DNA from: an uncultured Anaerotruncus sp. | Lineage (GTDB): Bacteria; Bacillota; Clostridia; Oscillospirales; Ruminococcaceae | Direction of reading: 5' to 3' | Length of the DNA: 19,863 nucleotides | NCBI GenBank assembly: GCA_910586875.1 | Contig: CAJUJI010000037.1 | Coordinates: forward strand, 1 to 19,863 | Shown here: one piece after another, positions 1 to 6,387 of the stretch | Position numbering within the stretch: the stretch's first letter is position 1 | Layout: every line of letters starts with the position of its first letter | Translations under genes and position numbers: made by a program | Notes under the pieces: generated by a model | What the model was told of the DNA's origin: nothing | Databases searched by the model: none | What the model saw: only the letters and a program-made list of their open reading frames with translations

Positions 1-489
1 ATTCCGTATTTTGGGCCGTTTATTGGCGCGATCCCTTCTTTTTTCATCATCCTGATTGATGCGCCGGTTTCAGCAGTGGTCTTCCTGATATTTGTACTGA
101 TTTTGCAGCAGTTTGATGGTAATATTCTAGGGCCTAAAATTTTGGGGGACTCTACCGGTCTTTCTGCTTTTTGGGTGGTTTTTGCAATTATGTTGTTTGG
201 CGGGTTGTATGGCTTTATCGGAATGTTTTTGGGTGTACCGGTTTTTTCGGTCATTTACATGCTTTTCCACCGTCTGATTCTTTCCCGCCTAAAAAGTCGG
301 AACATGCCACTGAATTTAGAAAGTTATTGTGCGCCAGATTCCCCATTGTTGCGGGAAAAGGAAGGAAAGTTGACTGCAAAAAATAAAGTACAGGAGGATT
401 TCCAGGTTTGCACAGCGCATACAGTCAAGCCGCTGGATAAAACGGAACCACCGACTACACAAGAAGATCATTCACAACATTCGACCTAA
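1..489 (+). CDS. AI-2E family transporter, C-terminal part (5' end outside window)
   Basis: The reading frame is open from base 1 to the TAA at 487-489, so only the last 162 codons are present. The visible part holds membrane segments and the family's hallmark C-terminal pattern: a Pro-Tyr-Phe-Gly-Pro run at the very start, then QQFDGNILGPKILGD and a Gly-rich GGLYGFIGMFLGVP segment. Proteins of this family (PF01594) are polytopic inner-membrane proteins. Some export the signal AI-2 and others act as Na+/H+ antiporters or have unknown cargo, so the substrate here is open. After the last membrane segment there is a polar cytoplasmic tail of about 70 residues rich in Lys, Glu, Thr and Gln, without a recognised domain. 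The gene is last in its transcript, because a strong terminator hairpin begins at its stop codon. Confidence 0.88.
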   Translation: MPYFGPFIGAIPSFFIILIDAPVSAVVFLIFVLILQQFDGNILGPKILGDSTGLSAFWVVFAIMLFGGLYGFIGMFLGVPVFSVIYMLFHRLILSRLKSRNMPLNLESYCAPDSPLLREKEGKLTAKNKVQEDFQVCTAHTVKPLDKTEPPTTQEDHSQHST

Positions 490-511
490 AGGCCCTTTTA
501 GGGCCTTTTTT
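488..511 (+). terminator. Rho-independent terminator of the AI-2E transporter gene
   Basis: Stem AAAGGCCC (488-495) pairs with GGGCCTTT (501-508) around a TTTTA loop, and a run of six T follows (506-511). The stem starts inside the TAA stop codon of the upstream gene. Confidence 0.92.
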
Positions 512-613
512 GTGGCATAAAATGCGGAAAACTTTTTGGTATTCTGATGATATTCTGCATCGCTCTGTATAAACTAATAACATTCAATTCCAATAAAAAG
601 GAGCCTATTGTTT

Positions 614-1453
614 ATGCACAGATTTGCCAGAATATTGATCGCAGGCTTGTTGACAGGTAGCATTTTCCTATCTTTTCCTGCTTGTAGTCAAAAGGATACC
701 GATCATCCGCCACAGCTTTCTTCTGGCGGATATAGCCAGGATGGAACCTATACGCCACCGATGCCAGATGTATCCGATGCGCTTGCCGCGGCCCAAAAGG
801 TGAATAACGAAGTAGTAGCCTGGCTGGTTTTGCCGAATACTGAAGTCAATGAGGCGGTGGTGCAAACCACCAACAACGATTTCTATCTGCGCAAGGATAT
901 TGAAAAAAAGTATGCGTATGAAGGTTGCTATTACATGGACTACGAAAGTCTAATGTTTGATGAGGGGAAAAACCTGGCGCGCAATACCATCATCTATGGC
1001 CATAATCTGGGAAATCCGATGGGGGTTAAGGATGACCCAACCGGTGTGAAATTTGCCCAGCTATTTCGGTTGGAAGAGGAGCAGCTTGCAAAGCAAACGC
1101 CGTATGTTTATCTGGTTACACCAGCGGCCACCCATATTTTTGAGATTTTTGCGGTTTCGTATTGTGAGGCAGAAACGTCCCCCATCCCATACCATTATGC
1201 CGAATATAGCGATAAGGATTTTTTGACGCTGGTAGCCGATATGAAAGCCCGTTCGCTTTACACCTATGATGTGTCGGTTTCAGCTGATGACCAAATTCTG
1301 ACCCTTTCCACCTGCTCCTATAAATTTGGAACTTACACCCAAAATCCAGACCAACGGTTTATTGTGATGGGCAAGCTGGTGAAAGAAGGTGCGACTTTTC
1401 ATGAAACAGCAGCGTTGCGCATAAATGAAAATCCCAAACAGCCATCATTTTAA
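614..1453 (+). CDS. Class B sortase
   Basis: This is a membrane-anchored cysteine transpeptidase, 279 residues from the chosen start. Family members cleave a sorting motif in exported proteins and join the product to an amine nucleophile in the cell wall or a pilus. ATG 614 is preferred over the in-frame TTG at 608 because AAGGAG at 598-603 sits 10 bases before the ATG and only 4 before the TTG. An N-terminal hydrophobic segment (about residues 6-24) ends in FPAC, which resembles but does not match a lipobox; I read it as a signal anchor. The catalytic triad is visible: His130 in IIYGHNLG, Cys234 in TLSTCSY, and Arg248 in DQRFIVMGKL. No substrate with an LPxTG-like or NPQTN-like motif and no pilin gene lies in the window, so the substrate is encoded elsewhere. 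A TATAAA at 568-573 may be the -10, but no good -35 is seen. Confidence 0.92.
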   Translation: MHRFARILIAGLLTGSIFLSFPACSQKDTDHPPQLSSGGYSQDGTYTPPMPDVSDALAAAQKVNNEVVAWLVLPNTEVNEAVVQTTNNDFYLRKDIEKKYAYEGCYYMDYESLMFDEGKNLARNTIIYGHNLGNPMGVKDDPTGVKFAQLFRLEEEQLAKQTPYVYLVTPAATHIFEIFAVSYCEAETSPIPYHYAEYSDKDFLTLVADMKARSLYTYDVSVSADDQILTLSTCSYKFGTYTQNPDQRFIVMGKLVKEGATFHETAALRINENPKQPSF

Positions 1454-1518
1454 GCGATGACGCACAAAAAATTTTTATAAATTTTGTCTTTCAGCACAAT
1501 GAAAAATCAAAGATGATC

Positions 1519-1527
1519 TGCTATAAT
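1519..1527 (+). promoter_or_regulatory. Extended -10 promoter element of the diacid regulator gene
   Basis: TGC followed by TATAAT (1522-1527) is an exact extended -10 motif 59 bases before the start codon. At 17-base spacing the -35 would be ATGAAA, a poor match, which is tolerated by extended -10 promoters. A very AT-rich tract lies upstream (1464-1487). Confidence 0.65.
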
Positions 1528-1585
1528 AAAAATAGAGTTAGATAATGCATAATTTATTCATATTTATCCTGCAAAGAGGAATCCT

Positions 1586-2746
1586 ATGGAACTTGCACAA
1601 ATTGAACCAATCGCCCAGGAAATTGTCAATGCAACTGCACCATTGGTGGGTGGGCGTACCATCAATATTATGGACACATCCGGTGTGATCATCGCATCTT
1701 CCGACCCAAAGAGGATCGGTTCCTTCCATCAGGGGGCGAAGGAGGTGCTGGAGCATGGGACGCCGGTGCGAATCCATCCGGAAGACCTTTCTCGCTATCC
1801 CGGCGCAAAGGAAGGGGTGAACCTGCCTATTATCAAGGCAGGGGAGCTATTAGGGGTGGTTGGGATCTTAGGCGATCCGCGCCAGGTGGAGGATGCAGCC
1901 AATCTGTTAGGGGTTTACGTGGGGCTGTACCTCGACCAGGTAGCGACTGCCCAACGCAGCAGTTTGCGGCGGGAACTGCGGCAGAGTTTATTGCGCAGTT
2001 TATTTTCTGGAAATGCAACCGAGGAGCTGTTGCTCCGCAGCGACCAATTGCCCGCGTTGCGCCTGCCTATGCGGGTGACTGCACTTGCGGTAGCGCTAGA
2101 GGACAGCTTTGAACGCATCCGCGCACTTGAGCGGATAGAGGAGCTGCTGCTTTCCCGCGGCTTGATTGATACCCGCCAAGATGCCTATGGACTATTGGAG
2201 AATCGCCTACTGATTGTGCGGCATACCCCAAATTTGTTCCAGGGTAAAAGCTATATTGAAAGTCTTTACAGTGCGGTCAAATCCGAACTGGACTGTAAAG
2301 TAACCATTGCAATTGGTAAAACCGCCGAAAGCTATGCTGCTTTAGCACAATCTTATCAAGAGGCGGTTCAGCTTTGCACACTCAGCCAAGGTGGATGCTG
2401 GGATATTCAGCAGAATGAATGCCAAATTCTTTACCTGATGAGCTCACTTCAAGAGGGTGTTTTACAGCGGTTTATGCAGTCACGTTATCGCGCAGTCTGT
2501 GATGGCTTTGGCGAGGATATCCAATGGATTATTTCAACGGTGGAGGCATACTGTTCCTGCCAGTTCAGTGTCACGAAAGCGGCAACCATGCTACATATCC
2601 ATAAAAATACCTTGCTTTACCGCATCCGAAAAATCCTTTCGCTGATGGGATTGGAGGAGGAGCAGGGCTTTGTTCGAGAGTATTATCTAAAGCTTCTGCT
2701 GATCTATTTCAAAACATTGCCCGATTTTCGTGCGGGCAATGGCTGA
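1586..2746 (+). CDS. Sugar diacid / glycerate utilisation regulator (CdaR/PucR type)
   Basis: A 386-residue cytoplasmic transcription factor. The N-terminal third (about 5-135) fits the putative sugar-diacid recognition domain (PF05651), with the patterns GGRTINIMDTSGVIIASSD and a later NLPIIKAGELLGVVGILGDP. The C-terminus holds a PucR-type helix-turn-helix (about 326-350, with VTKAATMLHIHKNTLLYRI). In E. coli the homologue CdaR senses D-glycerate and activates genes for galactarate, glucarate and glycerate use. Here the next gene, 60 bases downstream, is glycerate kinase, which supports the same role. The start is fixed by GAGGA at 1576-1580, five bases before ATG. It is unrelated to the YbbR-domain CdaR at 15930-17195. 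Effector identity is inferred from context. Confidence 0.88.
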   Translation: MELAQIEPIAQEIVNATAPLVGGRTINIMDTSGVIIASSDPKRIGSFHQGAKEVLEHGTPVRIHPEDLSRYPGAKEGVNLPIIKAGELLGVVGILGDPRQVEDAANLLGVYVGLYLDQVATAQRSSLRRELRQSLLRSLFSGNATEELLLRSDQLPALRLPMRVTALAVALEDSFERIRALERIEELLLSRGLIDTRQDAYGLLENRLLIVRHTPNLFQGKSYIESLYSAVKSELDCKVTIAIGKTAESYAALAQSYQEAVQLCTLSQGGCWDIQQNECQILYLMSSLQEGVLQRFMQSRYRAVCDGFGEDIQWIISTVEAYCSCQFSVTKAATMLHIHKNTLLYRIRKILSLMGLEEEQGFVREYYLKLLLIYFKTLPDFRAGNG

Positions 2747-2757
2747 TATCATGGAAT

Positions 2758-2780
2758 AAGCGCTGTGAGGGCGTTTTTAT
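2758..2780 (+). terminator. Weak hairpin with T-run between regulator and glycerate kinase
   Basis: AAGCGCT (2758-2764) can pair with GGCGTTT (2770-2776) through two G-T wobbles around a five-base loop, followed by T up to 2778. It is short and could be an attenuator that lowers kinase expression relative to the regulator, or nothing. Confidence 0.35.
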
Positions 2781-2806
2781 AACAAAACAGAAAAGGAGTT
2801 TTACCC

Positions 2807-3946
2807 ATGAAAAAATGTATCATTATGCCGGATTCCTTCAAAGGCTCGCTGGATTCCATCGAGATTTGCGAAATTGCCGCAGAAAAGGTACATAAGTTTT
2901 TCCCTGCCTGCGAAACAATTTCTCTGCCGGTTGCGGATGGCGGTGAAGGCACCGTAGAATGCTTTTTGCACGCAATGAAGGGCGAAAAAATTACAGTCAA
3001 TGTGCATGGGCCTTACATGGAGGAGATTGAGAGCTTTTATGGGCGCTTTGGCGATCTGGCAGTTATCGAGATGGCGGCTGCGGCAAGTCTGCCGATGGTT
3101 GGCGACAATAAAAATCCGGACAAGACAACCTCGTTTGGCGTGGGTGAGCTGATTCGGCACGCGGTTGAAAATGGTGCAAAACGCATTATTTTGGGCCTGG
3201 GCGGAAGCTGCACCAATGATGGCGGCTGCGGCTGTGCTGCTGCGTTGGGTACCAAATTTACCAATGCAGAGGGGAAAGAATTTGTTCCGGTCGGCGGCAC
3301 AATGGATGCGGTTGTCGGAATTGATGTTTCTGCAACCAAAGCATTGCTGGATGGCGTAGAACTGACGGCGATGTGCGATGTTGAGAATCCAATGTGGGGA
3401 CCCACTGGCGCTACTCATATCTTTGGACCGCAGAAGGGCGCAGATGAAGCAATGGTAAAAGAGCTGGATGCAAAGATGGAACAGCTGGATAAAGCAATTC
3501 AGAAGAATCTGGACCTGCATATCAGCGAAGTTCCAGGCAGTGGTGCAGCGGGCGCTTTGGGTGCTGGCGTGCTGGCGTTCTTGGGCGGTGGGCTGAAGTC
3601 CGGCATTGAGACCGTTTTGGATATCGTGGAATTTGATAAGGTGGTGGAAGGCGCTGACGCGGTGTTCACTGGTGAGGGCAAAATCGATGGACAGAGCCTG
3701 CGCGGTAAGGTGGTCATCGGAATTTCTCGCCGTGCGATGCAGAAGAATGTTCCGGTATATGCAATCGTTGGTGATGTCGGTGATGATGCAACAGCAGCTT
3801 ATGATATGGGTGTTACGGCAATCTTTAGCATCAATCGTGTTGCTGTTCCGTTCTCGATTGCAAAGAATCGCAGCAAACAGGATTTCCAGGCAGCATTTGA
3901 GGATGTTATGCGTTTGATGAAGACGGTTGAGGATCGTGCAAAATAA
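2807..3946 (+). CDS. glxK: Glycerate 2-kinase (GarK/GlxK family)
   Basis: A 379-residue cytosolic kinase that phosphorylates D-glycerate with ATP; the E. coli homologues GarK and GlxK make 2-phosphoglycerate, which enters lower glycolysis. Length and motifs fit PF02595 throughout: PDSFKGSL near the N-terminus, VADGGEGTVECF (about residues 44-55), GLGGSCTNDGGCGCAAALG in the middle, GSGAAGALGAGVLAFLGG, and TGEGKIDGQSLRGK near the C-terminus. The start ATG follows AAAAGGAG (2791-2798) with eight bases between. It stands directly behind a CdaR-type regulator, so it is probably induced by glycerate or sugar diacids. No transporter, dehydratase or tartronate reductase accompanies it, so the rest of the route must be elsewhere. 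The symbol is given by family; garK would fit as well. Confidence 0.93.
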   Translation: MKKCIIMPDSFKGSLDSIEICEIAAEKVHKFFPACETISLPVADGGEGTVECFLHAMKGEKITVNVHGPYMEEIESFYGRFGDLAVIEMAAAASLPMVGDNKNPDKTTSFGVGELIRHAVENGAKRIILGLGGSCTNDGGCGCAAALGTKFTNAEGKEFVPVGGTMDAVVGIDVSATKALLDGVELTAMCDVENPMWGPTGATHIFGPQKGADEAMVKELDAKMEQLDKAIQKNLDLHISEVPGSGAAGALGAGVLAFLGGGLKSGIETVLDIVEFDKVVEGADAVFTGEGKIDGQSLRGKVVIGISRRAMQKNVPVYAIVGDVGDDATAAYDMGVTAIFSINRVAVPFSIAKNRSKQDFQAAFEDVMRLMKTVEDRAK

Positions 3947-3959
3947 ATTGCAGATAAAT

Positions 3960-3991
3960 AATAGGCGGAAGCAATTAGCTTTCCGCCTATT
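3960..3991. terminator. Bidirectional terminator between convergent genes
   Basis: A perfect 11-base inverted repeat, AATAGGCGGAA (3960-3970) and TTCCGCCTATT (3981-3991), lies between the kinase stop (3946) and the stop of the minus-strand YczE-type gene (3987). The right arm overlaps that stop codon. The minus strand reads a T-rich tail after the stem, the plus strand a weaker TTGTTCT. Confidence 0.8.
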
Positions 3992-4628
3992 GTTCTGTAT
4001 TGTTTAGAAAGGTTTGCAGGAGCATACGAATCGGTGGCATAAAAAATTGCGCAATTGGTCCGATGATCAAGGCAGCTGCAATGGTTCCAATCCCAGCAAC
4101 TCCACCAAGCAGCAAACCTGAGAATACCCAGGTGACATCTACCGCAATACGTACCCAACGAAACTGCCAGTGTGCCTTATCACTGATAATCACCGCAACA
4201 AGATCGTTTGCACCGGTTCCAATCTGGGCACTGATGATACAGTCCAATCCAAGGGAGAGAATGATGCAGGCCAAAAGCATAAGAAAGAAACGCAGCCAGA
4301 AGGGGAGTCCGCTGTGGATTATGCCGCGCAAGAGGCGGCTGGCCAAATCAATAACAGTACCCATACCAACCAGAGAGATAAAGGTACCGATGCGAATATA
4401 AGAGCGGTCGATTGCCAAAATCACCAGGATCAGTACCGCGTTAATACTGATATGTGCGATGCCATTACTGAGCCCAAAGGTGCGGGCGATTCCCTGCATA
4501 AGCATACCAAATGGGTCGGTTCCGGTGTCGCACAGCACAAACATTGCTGCGCCGAACGCGCAGATGCAAACTCCCATTAGAAAATAAAGCGAGCGTACTA
4601 ACAGCTCCTTTTTCGAATCAACAGACAT
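3987..4628 (-). CDS. YczE/YyaS/YitT-type integral membrane protein
   Basis: A 213-residue polytopic protein with about five membrane segments. It carries the family patterns GTDPFGMLMQGIA after the first segment and a second related GTGANDLVAV in the middle, both Gly-Thr-Gly rich turns typical of YczE-like proteins (DUF6198 group). The family has no established biochemical function; B. subtilis YczE is known only for an effect on antibiotic production. The start ATG (4626-4628) is preceded on the minus strand by TAGGAGGAAC, and the TAG of this site is also the stop codon of the upstream YitT gene, nine bases away. The two genes are therefore one transcript and perhaps translationally coupled. 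Confidence 0.85.
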   Translation of the reverse strand: MSVDSKKELLVRSLYFLMGVCICAFGAAMFVLCDTGTDPFGMLMQGIARTFGLSNGIAHISINAVLILVILAIDRSYIRIGTFISLVGMGTVIDLASRLLRGIIHSGLPFWLRFFLMLLACIILSLGLDCIISAQIGTGANDLVAVIISDKAHWQFRWVRIAVDVTWVFSGLLLGGVAGIGTIAAALIIGPIAQFFMPPIRMLLQTFLNNTEQ

Positions 4629-4637
4629 TGGTTCCTC

Positions 4638-5477
4638 CTACTCACGGAAGCCTTTTCCGATAATTTCGCTGGTATTGGTGATCAGAATAAAAGCATTCGG
4701 TTCCACCGATTTTACATAGGTGCGCAGCACCATTGCCTGTGGGCGTTTGAGTGCTGTGAAGATGATGAATTTTTTTCCATGGAGATAAGCACCCTGCGCC
4801 TGAGCAACCGTCGCGCTGCGATTAAGTGAATTTACAATGAAATTGCAGATCGGGTCGGGATTATCACAGATGATGTTGAAGTATTTTGCCATATTGATGC
4901 TTTCAATCACATTGTCAACCATGAGGGATTTTACCATCAAACCGATGAAGGAAAAAAGGCCGGTTTGCATATCGAATACAAAAAATGCAGATAACGCGAT
5001 CAAAATGTCACTGATGAATAAGCTCATGCCAATATTGACATTGGTATATTTTTTGAGCATCATCGCAATAATCTCGGTGCCTCCGCTGGATGCTCCAATA
5101 TTAAACAGCACTGCCGATGAAAATGCAGGAAGCGCAATCGCATAACACAGTTCCAACAGCGGTTGTTGGGTAAGCGGTGCTGACATAGGCGCAACCACCT
5201 CCAAAACCGAAAGTCCGACACTCACCAAAATACTTGAGTAGGCTGTCATAATTCCGAAGCTGTTCCCGAGAAAAAGGAATCCCAAAATGAGCAATGCGTT
5301 GCTGAGAACGAAGTTAATCGTTGCCGCAGAAAAGGGCAGAAATTTTGCCAGCACAACCGCTAAACCGGTGATACCACCGAATGAAAAATGATTGGGGAAG
5401 CGGAAAAAGTATATTCCTAATGTCATGACAATCGAACTAAGGGTAATCAGGGCAAATTTGATGAGCTTTTTCTGCAT
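4638..5477 (-). CDS. YitT family membrane protein (DUF161 plus DUF2179)
   Basis: A 279-residue protein. About the first 200 residues are hydrophobic with the YitT/DUF161 (PF02588) patterns FRFPNHFSFGGITGLA near the N-terminus and NIGASSGGTEIIAMML in the middle. The last 60 residues form a soluble DUF2179 (PF10035) domain with the pattern KKFIIFTALKRPQ and a following VEPNAFILI. The DUF2179 domain is thought to face the cytoplasm and bind a small ligand. The transported or sensed molecule is not known. AGGAGGGG stands before the ATG (5475-5477). It is the first gene of a two-gene minus-strand operon with the YczE-type gene, driven by the promoter at 5531-5558. Confidence 0.92.
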   Translation of the reverse strand: MQKKLIKFALITLSSIVMTLGIYFFRFPNHFSFGGITGLAVVLAKFLPFSAATINFVLSNALLILGFLFLGNSFGIMTAYSSILVSVGLSVLEVVAPMSAPLTQQPLLELCYAIALPAFSSAVLFNIGASSGGTEIIAMMLKKYTNVNIGMSLFISDILIALSAFFVFDMQTGLFSFIGLMVKSLMVDNVIESINMAKYFNIICDNPDPICNFIVNSLNRSATVAQAQGAYLHGKKFIIFTALKRPQAMVLRTYVKSVEPNAFILITNTSEIIGKGFRE

Positions 5478-5530
5478 TACAAAACCCCTCCTGCTTTTTT
5501 AAAATGTCTGTATTTAGAGGCGCAAAACTG

Positions 5531-5558
5531 ATTATAACAGTATTTTCTATATTTGCAA
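5531..5558 (-). promoter_or_regulatory. Sigma-A type promoter of the yitT-yczE pair
   Basis: On the minus strand TTGCAA (5553-5558) is followed after 16 bases by TATAAT (5531-5536), preceded by TG at the extended -10 position. It lies 54 bases upstream of the YitT start codon. Confidence 0.8.
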
Positions 5559-5591
5559 GATGTTTTTCAAAAAAGGGGAGGAAAAGAACGA

Positions 5592-5620
5592 TTGAATTTG
5601 AAGCAAGCTTGTGCTATACT
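5592..5620 (+). promoter_or_regulatory. Sigma-A type promoter of the ABC export operon
   Basis: TTGAAT (5592-5597) is separated by 17 bases from TATACT (5615-5620), with TG at the extended -10 position. The predicted transcript starts near 5626, so the open frame upstream of it (5504-5680) is not translated and the ATPase starts at 5681. It is divergent from the YitT promoter, about 35 bases apart. Confidence 0.8.
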
Positions 5621-5680
5621 AAAAAATATCCACACAGTCATTTGCGAACTGCAAGTTTATTGCTGAGAAAGATTTATCTT

Positions 5681-6346
5681 ATGTTGGAATTATCAGAGCT
5701 ACGAAAATCCTATGGTACCAGTTCTATTTTATCTGGTGCATCATTGACCTGCCAACGAGGGGAGGCAGTTTGCATACTAGGTGCAAATGCGGCGGGAAAA
5801 ACAACCCTATTGACGATAGCCGCAGGGGGTCAGGCCGCAGATGCTGGAACCTGCCGCTGCGATGGTAAAATTGGGTATATCCCGCAAGAGCCCGCGCTAT
5901 TGGAGGGGTTGTCGGTAAAAGAACATTTGGCACTTTGGTATGCGGTGTATGATCTGCCAGCGAAAAAGATGTTTACACCAGACAGTCCGGAAACGCTGCT
6001 AGGGCTGAGGCCGTTTGCGCAAACAGGTGCAAAAAAGCTGTCTGGCGGGATGAAGAAAAAGCTGGCGATTGCCAGCGCGCTTTTGGCAAATGCGGATTAC
6101 CTGCTGATGGATGAACCCTTTGCAGCGCTTGACCTTGCCAGCCGCACGGAGGTTTTGCAGATGCTCAAGAACCTTACACAACAACAGAAGGGAATTTTGT
6201 TTGTGTCACATGAACCTGCGGAAATTGCGGCGCTGGCTAATCGGGCGCTGCTTCTTTATGGGGGGAAATTTGTCGCTGAGTTGCAATTGCAGGGAGATTT
6301 CGAGCAGCGGCACCGCCAAATAAAAGATCTGCTATTCCAGGTGTAA
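5681..6346 (+). CDS. ABC transporter ATP-binding protein
   Basis: A compact 221-residue nucleotide-binding subunit with all core motifs: Walker A GANAAGKT (34-41, Lys40), Q-loop YIPQEP, signature LSGGMKKKL (120-128), Walker B LLMDEP (141-146) and the H-loop His177 in FVSHE. Walker A carries Ala where most ABC proteins have Gly in GPNGAGKT, which still satisfies GxxxxGKT. The frame is open back to 5504, but the promoter at 5592-5620 and the domain start at MLELSELRKSYG favour 5681; the ribosome site (GAGAAAG) is weak. The protein would power the two ABC-2 permeases encoded at 8092-10252. Cargo is unknown; small standalone ATPases with ABC-2 permeases usually mean export of a peptide, drug or envelope component. 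Confidence 0.92.
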   Translation: MLELSELRKSYGTSSILSGASLTCQRGEAVCILGANAAGKTTLLTIAAGGQAADAGTCRCDGKIGYIPQEPALLEGLSVKEHLALWYAVYDLPAKKMFTPDSPETLLGLRPFAQTGAKKLSGGMKKKLAIASALLANADYLLMDEPFAALDLASRTEVLQMLKNLTQQQKGILFVSHEPAEIAALANRALLLYGGKFVAELQLQGDFEQRHRQIKDLLFQV

Positions 6347-6387
6347 ACGCACCGTGAAAAATGAAAATAGGGTTAGGAGGACCAAGC

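Noticed and set aside
1464..1487. AT-rich inverted repeat ACAAAA...TTTTGT after the sortase, as a terminator
   Set aside because: The stem has almost no GC pairs and needs a bulge; it fits better as an AT-rich tract upstream of the next promoter.
2801..3520. A 239-codon minus-strand frame opposite glycerate kinase
   Set aside because: Glycerate kinase motifs are continuous on the plus strand. The minus frame is rich in Cys and His as expected for an antisense shadow.
4000..4580. Plus-strand open frames of 133 and 136 codons opposite the YczE-type gene
   Set aside because: The minus-strand protein has clear membrane family motifs and a strong ribosome site; the plus-strand frames are composition shadows without either.
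5504..5680. Upstream in-frame extension of the ABC ATPase
   Set aside because: A good promoter (5592-5620) lies inside it and the domain begins at 5681, so it is leader DNA.
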